A stretch of 64,000 nt of DNA, from assembly GCA_032158125.1 (NCBI GenBank), contig JASKOT010000021.1, positions 186,001 to 250,000 of the forward strand. Direction: 5' to 3'. How positions within the stretch are numbered: the first letter of the stretch is position 1; each line of letters begins with the position of its first letter. Below are positions 16,235 through 28,054 of this stretch, one piece after another. The position numbers and the translations under genes were made by a program. The notes below the pieces were generated by a model. The model was not told the DNA's origin, searched no databases, and worked only from the letters and a program-made list of their open reading frames with translations. This DNA comes from Papiliotrema nemorosa (lineage: Eukaryota > Basidiomycota > Tremellomycetes > Tremellales > Rhynchogastremaceae).

Positions 16235-16417
16235 GGCGGTGCAGAGGTGGATTCGACTGTCGAAAGGTGAAAGGAGCTTCCACGAACACCTTCATCCGAA
16301 GGGATTGGTTGAGCGTGGCAGCAGACTCGGGGCTCCGCGAACTTCACCTCGTAATCTGATGTGCACTCTACACCATTATTGTATTGATCAGCTACGACTA
16401 CCACTGTACTTGGCGAG

Positions 16418-18006
16418 ATGTCCAACCCAGAGCTGGAGAAGGACGAGTATGATGTGGTCGTACTTGGAACAGGACTGGCAGAGAGTATAACTGCAGCGTA
16501 AGATTGTCTCCGAAACTCTCGAGCTGATCATCAGAGCGCTGGCCAAAGCTGGAAAGTCGGTCCTTCACCTCGATACGAACGACTACTATGGGGCTGCGCA
16601 GGCTTCACTCACTCTGGACGAGCTGGTATCTTGGTCAAATCGTCAAAATGGAGCAAGCTCAAGCCCGAGTTCCAGCTCATCTTCATACACTCATGCGTCA
16701 TATACACCCATCACTCCTTCTCTAGAGAAAGACCAACGTCGATACGCACTCTCCCTCTTCCCGGCGGTTCTACCCAGTCGAGGGGACCTCATCGATGTGC
16801 TCGTCAAATCCGACGTCAGCAAATACGTCTCGTTCCGAATGCTGGATTCGACCTCCATCCACCATCAAGACAAACTACGTCGCGTACCGGGAAGCAAGGA
16901 AGAAGTGTTCAAGGATAAATCTATAACTTTAATGGAGAAGAGGAAGATCATGAAGTTTCTCATGTTTGCCGCGGGAGAGTACGAGTCGGACCCTCTATAC
17001 ATCGGGAAGGAAGATGTGGGGATTAGACAGTTCTTACAAGGGAGCTTTGGGCTGTCATTGGATCTGGCGGATGCGGTGGGATTTGCCATTGCCCATTGTT
17101 CCTCCGTAGAGGACAAGACGGGCGCGGCGCTGGCGAGGACGAGGAGATATCTGCGGTCAGTGGGGAGGTACGGGTCTGGAGCGTTCTTGGTAGGGCAATA
17201 TGGAGGTGCAGGCGAGGTCGCACAGGGATTTTGCAGGTGAGCAACCATATATAATGCAGCTAACGGCAGAGCTTGTGCAGTCTTTGGCGGGACTTATGTT
17301 CTAGGCTCATCTGCTATACCTTCATCCATCGCTGTCGAGGAGACGATCCGGCTGGAGATCCCTTGTCATCCCCGACCGATAACGGCAAAACACCTCGTCA
17401 CCGCCTCGCCCTCTCATCTGCCCGACATTCTTCGCTCGAAACAACGGCGATCAACCAGCGAAGCGCGGTGTATAGCGATCCTAGACGAGCTGCCATCCCT
17501 ACTATGCCAACCGACAGAACAAGACGAGGAGACGAAAGAACAAGACGATACAGCTATCATCGTCTTTCCACCTGAAGACGGCCGACAAAGCGTAATTAGG
17601 GCGTTGGTAATGGGTGAAGGGACTGGATCATGTCCCGCCGGCCAATGTTAGTCACCCAACTCTCTCTAAGTCGTCGAGCTGATTGGCAGTCGTCATCTAT
17701 CTAAGCACTGAATCTGAACCTGACCGCGATCCAAAAGCGACATTACAGCCCTTCCTACGCCGCCTTTCACCCAGTGCTTTGTTCGAGTCATACCACCTCG
17801 CCCATCATTACCAAGTTGGAAATTCCACTTCGGACTCTGTGGTATTGCTATCCTCCTATTTTGGTCTGGATAGCCTTACAGAAGGGCTGGACTGGGAAGC
17901 TGAGCAAGGGAGAAAAGCGTACTCGGCGGTAATGGGGATAGAAGAGGAGGAGAAGGAGTTTTTCGAAAAGGCTGCTCAGGACGAAGAGGAAGCGGACGAC
18001 CTGTGA
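16418..18006 (+). CDS. MRS6: Rab escort protein (Rab geranylgeranyltransferase component A)
   Basis: Presents newly made Rab GTPases to geranylgeranyltransferase II and delivers prenylated Rabs to membranes; GDI/REP superfamily. The start at 16418 gives MSNPELEKDEYDVVVLGTGL, the dinucleotide-fold-like opening of GDI/REP (VVVLGTGLAES). After the first short intron come LHLDTNDYYGAAQASL and the REP-type block LIDVLVKSDVSKYVSFRMLD. The conserved SGAFLVGQYGGAGEVAQGFCRACAVFGG region follows (in two pieces over an intron), where GDI has YPLYGLGELPQGFARLSA. The tail is very acidic (EEEEKEFFEKAAQDEEEADD). A Ser-rich insert near residues 60-85 is REP-like rather than GDI-like. Full length, about 500 residues. 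Confidence 0.93.
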
Positions 18007-18113
18007 GCCCTTTGATGATGAGGCGTGCAATCAGTCATGTCTGTGTTCTTCGTGTATGTACAACTTGCTGAGCGATCAAATACATCTTCTATTATAGCTT
18101 GCGCGCCTGCAGC

Positions 18114-19766
18114 TCAAGCCAAAGCAACACGATTGGCAGCCTCTATGCCCTGCTTGAAACCATGCTCCCACTCCCAAGCTGCGGGTCCGAGCTGCTGATT
18201 CGATCTCTCGTACTCTTCCTTCCTTCGATCCGCCCATCGACTGACGAATCCAAGCTCGCTCACTCCGCCCTGAGAGGACAAGAAGAGGACGGCATCATCC
18301 CACCCCTGTGAAAACCCTGGTGCATACACCGCAGGATTTGGCGAACCTCCATTTTGAGACCAATATCCCGTATGCGCATCTGCCATTAGCATCAAGTATA
18401 ATCCCCTTGTAACCCACCGTGACCCTGCTTCAACTCTGCATCCTTGACATGCTGAGGCGGTGAACCTTTGAACTGCCTCGACCCCACCCACTTAGGCAGG
18501 ATCTCGGCAGTCGTAGCGTTCCTAGCGTCCCATCCTGCATCCCATCCATCCGCCTTCTTATACGTCCAGAACCAGAACCCTCCGGTGAACCGCTCATACA
18601 TCTCCAATTGAGCTCTCACAAATTCTCTCTTGTTCCTATCCCTCTCTCCATCCGGCATGCCCTTGTTCCAATCACTTAGCGCCGCAGACCATTCACCGAG
18701 GATGATGCTTCCTCGGGCATCATTGCATTGTCCGGCGAAAGAGCCTGAAAATTCATTCCGAAGTTTATGGGCGTGTTGTTCCCCTGTGAGTGCGTTGTCT
18801 TGGTCTGTGAAACATCGATAGAGGTGGTGATCCAGCACGACAAAGTCGGTTCGTCCACCTACATACTTGGCGTAATGGGGTGTATCCCATGCGTCGTGGA
18901 TATAAAGAGGGAAATGAGGACCGGTAATGGCTCGGATTTCCGATATAGTCGAATCGTACCACCCTTGCAGGCGATTATCATTCGCTGGCTCGTTGAGAAG
19001 TTGTAAGCCGACAATGTGGGGTTTGGGAGCGAGGTAGGAAGCCAAGAAACGTAAGGCAAGGGATGTTGAGCGGAGATTGGCTGATTTATCAAACAGCTTT
19101 GGTTTACCTGTCGACAGTCCAGAATGACCTGTCTCGTCAGGACGTCTAAGTGAGACGAGGGATCTTACTATCTGCGTTTTGTGCGCCAGCAGCCGCGTGC
19201 AGATCTCACATGAGCTCCGAAGAACCGTGAAAAGTCAACACTGCTCACCGACAAGAACGCCCAGACCATGGCTCTTTGCAGTCTCGATAGCCCGCTCGAT
19301 CCTCCCCCACGCCCCCGAAAACACCTCTTGGTACGGAGCAAAGTCTGTATCTTTCAACACATCCGGAATGGCCGCGCAGAGATGGTAATACCCGATCTAG
19401 ATCAGCCTCATCCATCTGTATACTCACTGGCAGTCTGACAGAGTTGTACCCATGCTCCTTGATCCAAGTCCAATCTTCATCCTTCATCCAGGTATCCCAA
19501 TGCTCCTCCATGATCGCCTTTGCATCATTCCCTTTGGCTATATCGAAATCGCTCTGAGCGGGAGAAGCGGCATTTCTGAATGTCTTGTCGTTGATCCACT
19601 TTTCTTGGACAAACCATGCGCCTAGATTCACACCTCGTTGTTTTCGATACCGGTAGATGCTATCGGGACCTAGGGGAGGTGCTTCAGGCGCTTGAGGAAA
19701 GGTCACAGAAGATTGAGAGGACGAAGATTTATTGACCTTGTCAGCCAGTTTGTCGAAGATCCCCAT
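18114..19766 (-). CDS. glycoside hydrolase family 5 glucanase, intracellular Exg3-like
   Basis: Predicted beta-1,3-glucosidase. After MGIFDKLADKVNKSS (no signal peptide) comes RGVNLGAWFVQEKWI, the GH5 opening, then WTWIKEHGYNSVRLPVS, GVLVDLHAAAGAQNADSHSG across an intron, and the acid/base glutamate in QLLNEPAND. The nucleophile is in IILGEWSAALSDWNKG. The last intron (GTGGGT donor near 18405) joins KQGHD to AHTGYWSQ, correcting a false stop at 18392. The C-terminal FSQGWDDAVLFL and SELGFVSRW are typical of the Exg3 branch. Lack of a secretory signal fits S. pombe exg3, described as intracellular. A glycolipid-directed GH5 activity (EGCrP-like) is an alternative I cannot exclude. It converges with MRS6 across 107 bases. 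Confidence 0.9.
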
Positions 19767-20969
19767 TTGGACCAGTGAAGGTGATGATCACAGTTGAACC
19801 GAGTCGTCGAAATAGTCGTAGAACAGGTGGTTGGGCTGTGCCAAGGATGTGTGGACCCGTTGTCTCCTAACGCCAAGAGTTGGTCTAGGAGTTGTCTCGT
19901 TGGGATCGCAGGATCGTCAGAGCCCTTCGCTGACTTGTTGTGTGTGTATCGCTTTCCTATGCGTATGGATTCTCGCAGCATCCTGACTGATCTGGATGAG
20001 CAGGCATATGCGGTCACGATGACGTGAACCCTTCGTACGTGGCGGACCTGAAACGCCGTTTCAAGTGGTTGGTGGCATCGCACCCCTTCACCTTTGGATT
20101 ATCACCGCCGTCGAGCTAACGCACGCCATACATCGCTCATCATACAAGCGAGAAGGGTGACAGAAGAAATGCAGCACTGGATCGGTGAGTATGAATGACT
20201 TCTTGTTCCAGATGCCATGGATTTTGCCTATGTATTGACCAGACTTACTCCCATCGCACAGACAACGGACTGCCTTTCGATTGATGCAGTATCGGGTACC
20301 ATCGGTGCCTGAGCTGTTTTCCAGAATTCCATGAGATGACGAATAGACGGGAGGTAGCTTGACCCAGAAACCTAGTCCCCGAACAGCACAGAAAGTGAGC
20401 CAGAACACTATCAGCGCGATCAGCAACTTCTGGTCGTGCTACCGATGTAGCGAACCGCACGATCCTCAGCCCTCAGGTGGTCATGATCGCGTTGTGTGTG
20501 GGAATATAGATGCATCAGCCAACGGTCAGAGGAATGAGAAGGTTGACTCACCTCGAGAAAGGATCTGTTGTTTCACCCCCATTGGAACGCCACTGCACCC
20601 TGTCGTGTCATCTCTGAACACGCCCGACGTCTGAGCGACTCCCAGCTGGGGTAGTCACCTGCACTTGTTTCATCTTCCCGTCCAATTTAATCTAGTTCAG
20701 GGAGTATCGATTACTCGCAGCGTGTCATCCGAGACTACTGCTCGAACACCCCCGTCCACCCCTTCTTAATGGTGGATCTAGAATGTCAAGTTGGGTGAGA
20801 AAGGTGATGGTCGTCCAGTCAGAGTTTGATGCCACCCCCAGTCCACCCTCTCCTGACCACACTGGTAGCCTATCCCGGGCTAGAACCTAGAGGGCGTTTG
20901 TCGAACTTTCTGGGTGGACATGTCGAGGTATATAAGTAAACACTCGGGGCGTAGAGGCAAACTTTCGTC
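19767..20969. other. 1.2-kb divergent intergenic region with a doubtful minus-strand coding trace
   Basis: Separates the glucanase and methyltransferase starts. On the minus strand near 20440-20260 one frame reads LLIALIVFWLTFCAVRGLG followed by a Cys-containing stretch, and another near 20635-20555 reads TTGCSGVPMGVKQQILSR before a GTGAGT. I could not join them in phase, so no gene is called. CT-rich stretches and an A/T-containing element near 20930 precede the methyltransferase. Confidence 0.45.
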
Positions 20970-22565
20970 ATGTCTTCCATCCTCCTCCCCCACGTATCCA
21001 CCGACCGCCCCGTTGACCTTCGGGTCTGCGAGATCAATTGTGATTATTGTAAAGTATCCGATAACTCAATCGACTGGGATTCTTCTCGTTGTATGGCTTC
21101 TCCTCCATCGGTGAGGACATACCAGAGTAGATCTCGTGGCTAAGCAAATAGTCCGTCACTCCAATGTCGATCGGGTATCTCGTCTCACCCGGCTCTCCCT
21201 GGTCTCCCATCGTCACCACCCCTTCGTCAAGTACTACCCTCGTTTCGTTTGATACGATGATCAAGAATATTTTCCAGGGTAGAGGTAATGGAGGGGGATC
21301 CGGACGTAAGGTAACACCTGGCGTGGAAGAGAAGGAGCGGTAAGCGGCCATATACACTACCCCATGTGCCTGTGCCTGAGCTGAGGAGAAGCTTGGAAGT
21401 CCTTTCGACTCTATACTCTACCTTGTTGGAACCGTACTATTCGCAAGTGGTGAATGCCCATTTGTCGGGGGTTCACCAATCAGGGAGGAGAAGTCGGGTG
21501 CTTGACGTTGGGGCGGTGAGTGATATCGAGTTGCTGAGCTGATAGCCAGGGCACCGGTGAGTCGGCTGTCAGTAATTTTGTACTCATCACTAGGTCATTG
21601 GGCGATAAAAGTCGCAGACAGTCAACCTTTTGCGGACGTTATTGCGATCGAGTCAGCAGATTACCACCGTATATAGCTGATTTACAGCAAGGACTGGTCA
21701 AAGATGAACGGGGCGGCCAGTCGACATGGCAACATCGACTTTGCGACGGTCGGTAGGTTACCATCTCGATTCACACTGATATCAGATGTCCGATTGCCGC
21801 TTCCTTGGCCCGCTCATTCATTTGGTAGGTTGCATCGACTCTTGAGCTCATTGGCCCAAGACATCATCCACATCAGGTCCATCATGCTCGAGGTGCCTGA
21901 CTACGCATCAATCATTGAACGACTCGCTGTTACCCTCCGCCCCGGTGGCATGCTTGTAATGATGGAGGCGGAGCCTTGCTTTGTGAGTGTAGTCATGTTT
22001 CAGTGGCTGATTTTCAGTTTGAAGGATCAGGCGGAGAGCTCGCTCATCCACTTCGCATGTGGGAAGCCTGCGTCAGAGACGCATATCTTGCCAAAGGGAG
22101 TGAGTTGATATGCCGTGATGGTCGCTCACCCCAGTCGACGTCAGCTTACCACGACGATTGAGCTCGTCGATATCATCTACCGGAGTCTTGTAATTCTCCC
22201 CTTGGCGCCTGAACATGCGACTGACTCCAGTGGTGCGCCTTATACCCAGGAGGTTGGCATACCAACTGCTGCGTATATGACTGGAGGTGAGAAATTTGTT
22301 GCAAAGTGCGCAACTGATCGGCAGGCTCACAAAACCTCGCCAAGAGCGGGAGGATGCATAAGAGCATTCTGGCTGCGAGCATGCGATACATGCTGCCGAC
22401 GGTGCTCGAGCATGGATACAATCACGACGAGATTGCTGCCCTGGTGGAATTCGCGCTCGCCGAGGTTGGTTCAATGTGCATACTCCATACTGAAGTCAGC
22501 TTTCTCGACCAGAGTCGAAACACTTGCAAAGATTATGCGCAGTCTACGCGAGGAAGATCCTTTGA
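20970..22565 (+). CDS. class I SAM-dependent methyltransferase (fungal LaeA/TAM-like)
   Basis: Predicted methyltransferase; substrate unknown. The secure part begins near 21325 with RPYTLPHVPVPELRRSLEVL. The SAM-binding motif I is VLDVGAGTGHWAIKVAD, in which GTG is supplied by a 7-nt exon (21550-21556) between introns 21516-21549 and 21557-21593. Then VIAIDKDWSKM, motif-II-like DVRLPLPWPAHSF, DIIHIRSIMLEVPDY, and LAVTLRPGGMLVMMEAEPCF (motif III, all recovered by splicing). The C-terminal helices KSGRMHKSILAASMRYML, LEHGYNHDEIAALVEFAL and VYARKIL are typical of basidiomycete relatives; stop TGA 22563-22565. The first ~100 codons (from ATG 20970) could not be joined cleanly, so the start is provisional. 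Ten or more introns. Confidence 0.8.
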
Positions 22566-22937
22566 GGTAAGAGCCGCTCCCATTGAAACATCGACTAAAG
22601 GAAGAAACCGAGTCAGACGCTACACGAGACTGGATCTCGACAGGAGAAGACATCATCATCCTCACATTTCCATTAAGCCAGCGCAGTGATCGCAACCACA
22701 CTTCACCAAATTTAAAAGCATGATCACAACGGACACTACCCTGCAGGAAACAGTGGTACCGCCTTGGCATTTACAATATAGAAAAGTCTTCTGTAGCCTA
22801 ATACCGCATTCTCGGGCGAGGTTACATTAGTAGATCAGATGAATAAGTATATATCTAGTCGTCAACTATGCCAACATCATCAGCATTGCGCTTTTCTTGC
22901 TTGACTCCATCTTGCGACTTCTGACGTTTGCATCGGA

Positions 22938-24117
22938 TCATCTCCCTCTTGAGCCAATCTTGCCTATCAGACTCTCCTTGTCTGCCTCGGGGGACCAAAA
23001 GACTACCGCTCGACCTGGATACGAGGCCGTTGAGCCGGGAACGTCGACGATGAGAGACAACAGTTGGTATGTTCCGCCCGCATTCTGATATCAGCTGATT
23101 CTTGGAAAGTCCAACTCACCTTCACGTAGTCCCCGTGGACCTCTCCCGTCTTGTACGTCCCTGGCGGTGGTAGTCCCCTCTGAACAGACTTTGTCTCGCC
23201 CGGTGATCTCGTCAGTCCTCCAAACATCCTACTCATCCATCCAGGTCCACTGCTCTCCTTCACCCCTTCGACCGTCTGCTTGACCACCTGCACCGGTTCC
23301 TCGACTGTCGGCTCGATCAAACCCAGATATTGACCGGCCTCTTTGCCGTACATCAAGATATACCCCCAAGCGTCTTTGGCCCACGACATGGGCTCTGGCT
23401 CGTCCCTCCCCCTTCCGTGGATGTAGAAAGTGAGCAACATATGATCTCGACCCGAGATGGGATGTCGGACGAGTCGGTGGGCAAGTGGCGTCGTGCCCCT
23501 TACAGGAGCTGCGGCGTGAGGTGTATGGGTAAAGGTGAGCGGAGGAAGAAGATGAGGGTTGAGCTGGCTATGAGCTCGATCAAGATGTTCAAGGAGTTCG
23601 TAGCTCACTGCATCACTTGATCTTATCAGGTCGACGGCTTGGGAGTACAGCACCGAGGGAGAATTGCTGGCGAATAACTCGGTAGTGAGGGAAAGAGTAA
23701 GGATGACGAACAGTCCCCCCCCGACGAGGATGATACCTAGATTCGCCGATTGTCTGACCGTTCGACCCACTTGGGATCAGCTTGATCTAAAGGACACTGA
23801 TGTGGCTCACATTTGCCCGAGACGTTGAGCTCTTTCCAAGGCTTCCAAGTTGTACTCCTCCCGCTAGCCCCGACACCCAGAGGGAATGGCCCCACCGTGT
23901 CTGCCCCTTCGAATGCTGATTTGGTTGTTTGGCCGTAGATTGGGCTTGAAGAAGAGGAAGAGGACGAAGAAGCGGCAGGTCGAGAATCTCGATGCGTCGC
24001 ATAGTATCTGAAATGCGTCTGTGCCATGATGGGTTGACACACCCGGGCGGAATGGCATGCCCGAGGGGGAGACGGCGCCGCTCGGACGATCAGGCTGATG
24101 ACTTGCTGTCCTCTCAT
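22938..24117 (-). CDS. TIM21: mitochondrial import inner membrane translocase subunit Tim21
   Basis: Inner-membrane subunit of the TIM23 presequence translocase that touches TOM22 and respiratory complexes. The N-terminus is a basic, Arg-bearing targeting sequence (from ATG 24117) with a Ser-rich linker. After one intron comes GRTVRQSANLGIILVGGG and the single membrane span VILTLSLTTELFASNSPSVL, the most conserved Tim21 block. The intermembrane-space domain shows PISGRDHMLLTFYIHG, AWGYILMYGKEAGQYLG and TGEVHGDYVK. The last exon, after a 35-nt intron, supplies AGGTYQLLSLIVDVPG and ends at TGA 22938. Roughly 330 residues, slightly longer than yeast because of the linker. Confidence 0.93.
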
Positions 24118-24208
24118 TGGATTGATCTGTCTCGTTTGTGCTTTATGCTATCTCTCTGGTCTGAGATGTGCGAGGACGTGGTTCACTCCCCTCACTGACC
24201 TACCAAGT

Positions 24209-24239
24209 GGAGGTGAGGTGAGGTGAGGGGGGGTGAGGG
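24209..24239 (+). repeat. G-rich GGTGA repeat in the TIM21/CCT1 shared promoter
   Basis: Four GGTGA-type units followed by a run of seven G and GTGAGGG. At least four separated G-runs lie on the plus strand, so a G-quadruplex is possible. It sits between the divergent starts of TIM21 (24117) and CCT1 (24427). Confidence 0.6.
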
Positions 24240-24426
24240 TTCTCCCGCAATAATTTGATTCCGCTGTTCACTCCTTGCCTCTCGCGTGTCTTTCCAAAAT
24301 GTCGCGCGTTGAACAACCCTCCCCCCCTCCACCCTATACTTTCCACTCCTTCTACCTACTTCTTTCCATACATCAACCCCTCGCTCACGTCCCTGTCGAC
24401 CGTCTTGAGATTTATATCGAAGCAAG

Positions 24427-26370
24427 ATGGCAGCGACCATGTATCAGCGAGACCCGAGAGCTGTGCGTCGACTTCTTGCGGCAGAACATGGAAGGACGCT
24501 GATCAATCTAGGGGCTCTTCTTGGGAGGAACGAGAACCAGCGGTGCAGAAGTCAGAGATGCCAACGGTGAGTGAACCAAAAGGCATGAGCGTATGCTCAT
24601 GGTAGTCACGGCATGTCAGACGGTCTCCAATATCCTTAAATCATCTTTGGGTCCTGTTGGGTACGCTCAGACCCCTTGACAATCACTCATTTCAGTTTGG
24701 ACAAGATGTTGGTGGACAACATCGGTGACGTGACCATCACAAACGATGGAGCTACCATTCTCTCCCTTCTCGAAGTCTCCCACCCAGCTGTACGTCTATA
24801 TCAATGTGTCTCGCTCATCCCAGGCCCGAATTTTGGTATCCCTCGCAACGCAACAAGACAAAGAAGTGGGAGATGGAACAACTTCGGTTGTCCTCCTCGC
24901 TTCGGAGCTTCTACGTCGAGCGAATGAGCTTGTGCGAAATAAGATTCACCCAACAACAGTGATCACCGGATACCGATTGGCATGCAAAGAGGCATGCAGA
25001 TTCATGGCGGAACAATTGTCGACAAAGGTGGATAAATTGGGCAGGGATTGTCTGGTCAACGTTGCGAAAACTTCCATGTCGTCCAAGATCCTCTCCGCGT
25101 GAGCTGCATCGTCCTAATGGCGTACGTGAGCTCATTCCAGCGACGACGACATCTTTGCGCCCCTCGCTGTGGACGCCATGCTCGCCGTCAAGACGGTCAA
25201 CCCTCGAGGCGAGAAAAAGTACCCGGTCAAAGCGGTCAATGTCCTCAAAGCGCACGGAAAGAGTGCCCGAGAGAGTTTCATGGTCAAAGGATACGCACTC
25301 AACTGCACTGTCGCCTCTCAAGGTGAGTTTCGATGGTCGTACAACGTTGACGTCAGCTATGAAGACGAGAATCACCAACGCAAAAATCGCTTGTCTTGAC
25401 ATCAACCTTGCGAAACAACGAATGCACCTTGGTGTCCATATCACTATCGATGACCCAGACCAACTCGAAGCCATCCGAGCAAGAGAATCAGAGATTGTCT
25501 TGGAACGAATCCGAAAGATCCTCGCGACTGGCGCCAATGTCATCCTCACCACCAAGGGTATCGATGATTTGTGTTTGAAGGAGTTTGTCGAAGCGGGAGC
25601 CATGGCCGTCCGACGATGCAGGAAGGAGGATTTGAAGCGGATTGCCCGAGCGACCGGTGCGACACTGGTTTCATCTTTGGCCAACTTGGAGGGAGAGGAG
25701 ACGTTTGAAGCTTCAAGCCTGGGTTTCGCCGAGGAGGTTGTGCAAGAGCGAATCTCGGACGACGAGTTGATCTTGGTCAAGGGCACCAAGGTGGTCTCTT
25801 CGTCTTCCATCATTCTGCGAGGTGCCAACGATTACATGCTGGATGAGATGGAGCGAGCGTTGCACGATGCATTGTCGATCGTCAAGAGGACGTTGGAGAG
25901 TGGGAGCGTTGTTCCTGGTGGTGGAGCTGTCGAAACGGCCTTGTCCATCTACCTCGAGAACTTTGCAACGACACTGGTGAGTTGCTCTCTACTATAACAC
26001 TAATTTCCAGGGCTCGCGAGAACAACTTGCTATTGCCGAGTTTGCTCAAGCTCTTTTGACCATTCCCAAGACTCTCTCTATCAACGCCGCCAAGGATTCG
26101 ACCGATCTCGTCGCCAAACTGCGAGCTTACCACAATGCTGCTCAAAACGCCGCCGTCGAGGACCCTAAGCGAGGGTTGATGTACTACGGTTTGGATCTGA
26201 TCAACGGGGAAGTCATTGACAACCGAAATGCCGGTGTGCTCGAGCCGACGATATCGAAAATTAAATCGCTCAAGAGTGCTTTGGAGGCTGCGACAAGTTT
26301 GTTGAGGATTGATGATAGTATACAAGTTGCTCCAGAGCAAAAGGAGGAGCCCGATCCGCACGGTCACTAG
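24427..26370 (+). CDS. CCT1: T-complex protein 1 subunit alpha (CCT1 chaperonin)
   Basis: Subunit of the cytosolic chaperonin ring that folds actin, tubulin and other proteins with ATP. Splicing restores [50 protein letters not shown] and the nucleotide-binding [16 protein letters not shown]. Then [20 protein letters not shown] (GDGTT), the apical domain with [16 protein letters not shown] and [15 protein letters not shown], and the [16 protein letters not shown] catalytic region. The ending is [19 protein letters not shown]. Introns are short; one early intron uses a TAG acceptor near 24604 rather than the nearer CAG, because only that keeps the frame. Length about 555 residues, as in the family. 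A 305-codon open frame on the opposite strand here is a shadow. Confidence 0.97.
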
Positions 26371-26437
26371 ACGAATCTACATATCTGCATGAATGACTAT
26401 TACAGAGGGTATCACAATGCTGGTATAGCATGAGCAA

Positions 26438-28054
26438 TCAGAAGACGGTACCATCGCTGATGATATCAATGGGTGCTGAAAGTCAGTGAGATGTCCGCTC
26501 TACTACTTACGTCCACCGCCGGCTCGTTTCTCCTTTGCAATCTCTCGACCGCCTTTCCAAGTGGCAGCTTCCAAAACTTGAGCGAGGGAAAGGTCGTCGG
26601 TACTGGTGCCGAGCTTGGCGCAGATTCCTTGATGAATCTTGTCCCTAGACGTGAGCTACTAGAGCACGATAGTAGATATGACTGACAAAGCGATGACTGT
26701 GATGGCTCGCCATTCGACCACGGCAGGATGAGACGGCTCGATGACCGGCGGCTTGTCTTTGCCATTGGAATAAGCCCCTTGAGGGAGAGACTCTGGTCGG
26801 ATAGAGATCAACCCGAGATCCACGAGAAGGCCTCCGTTTCGATACTTTTGTCAGTTTTGAGGTGTATCATATCGACTTACCTCTGGAAGACCCGTTTGAC
26901 CCCTTTGTCCTCGGTCCACTCTCAAACCTATACTCTCGATTGCTTGCACGAGTGAATAACACAACCATTGAGTCAATTTGTGGAAAGCCACGAGGTCATC
27001 TCCCTCTTCTCGATGCTGCCCTGATTCAGATAACGCTCGATCAAGCGCGGGACAAGGCCAGACGTCTCCGAGAGAGTCTTTGGGGTAAGACGGAAGGCAA
27101 GTTCGAGCGGGCCAGATGGGCAAGAGAAGCTCGAACAAGGTCGACCAGAGGACAGAGAGCGGAAGGTCCGCGTCCATGGGATATCGACCTTCAAAGTAGG
27201 CTACTATCAGCTTGACACCTGAGATGGACGTACTCAACATGTCTCCGGGTCGTCCATTGACGCAGATGTCTTGACGAGCTTCCAGTGCAGAGCCAAGTTG
27301 AATCAAGAGGTTGCATCGGCCATCCAGACCGGCCATGGGGTTCTCCTCGTTCACTTGGAGGTGTCGCGACAGAACATCCGTAGTTAGACTCTTGAGTCCT
27401 TGAGCTGAGATTCAGCGTCGCCCTGACATCTACTCACCATCGACCTGAAACGGAGAAGCCTTGTCGCTGGAAAAGACCCCATCGACAAACATGTGATAAC
27501 TGGCGATAGCCAACCCCTCACTTCGGCCCCCCTTCCAGATTTCCTTGCCGGATTCATCTCTCTCCGTGTAGGTCCAATCGGGTCCAGCTCCAGCATCAAG
27601 AAGCACAGAGACGATGTAGAGGTCGATCAGCGTGGCTCCTAGCGCAAAGGGGTCCGAGCCGCACGCTGGATGTCGGACAAGAAGATCGATTCTGTTGTTG
27701 TCCTTGGTGATGAAGTGGTTCTTTCGACAGTGGGCTATATATCAGCTGATCACCGAGAGCTCATGGTCATCCTCACGAGGGATCTTCACATCAGCTACCG
27801 CCGGACTCAGCAAGGGAAGCTCACCTTGTGGTAGTCTGTGCCAAAGTCTCTCTAGGCTTCAGTTGGGTATACCAATACAGACGCACCTGGATGATATTCA
27901 AGCAGTACTCTACCACCTTGTCCAAGTTCTCTTCATGCCAGTCCCAGTGGTCTGCTTTGCCGCTGACGACAAGGTCAAAGACCTTCTGAGATCGATCACG
28001 GACCGCGTCGAGGGATCGGAGGTAGGCGACTAGGTCGGGGACGTTCTGCGGCAT
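26438..28054 (-). CDS. URC4: URC4/Urg3-type DUF1688 protein (uracil catabolism)
   Basis: Member of DUF1688, whose yeast and fission-yeast members (Urc4, urg3) belong to the uracil-degrading URC pathway; the chemistry is not settled. The start at 28054 reads MPQNVPDLVAYLRSLDAVRD, followed by ADHWDWHEENLDKVVEY. The middle carries RIDLLVRHPACGSDPFALGA, GAGPDWTYTERDESGKEIWK, SEGLAIASYHMFVDGVFSS and GLDGRCNLLIQLG. Later come FHKLTQWLCYSLVQAIES and YRNGGLLVDLGLI, the most typical family blocks. The final exon after GGREIAKEKRAGG is short and ends DGTVF at 26438. Six or more introns. It converges with CCT1 across only 67 bases. No other URC-pathway gene lies in the window. Confidence 0.87.

Noticed and set aside
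18392..19045. Glucanase reading frame ending in a stop at 18392, suggesting a truncated enzyme
   Set aside because: A GTGGGT...GGCAG intron restores the frame to a normal C-terminus ending at 18114.
21034..21357. 107-codon minus-strand open frame opposite the methyltransferase 5' end
   Set aside because: Overlaps the presumed 5' exons, has no recognisable domain and no supporting splice sites; the uncertain exon structure on the plus strand leaves slight doubt.
24911..25828. 305-codon open frame on the minus strand
   Set aside because: It lies exactly antisense to the CCT1 coding exons and has no family-like motif; codon bias of CCT1 explains it.
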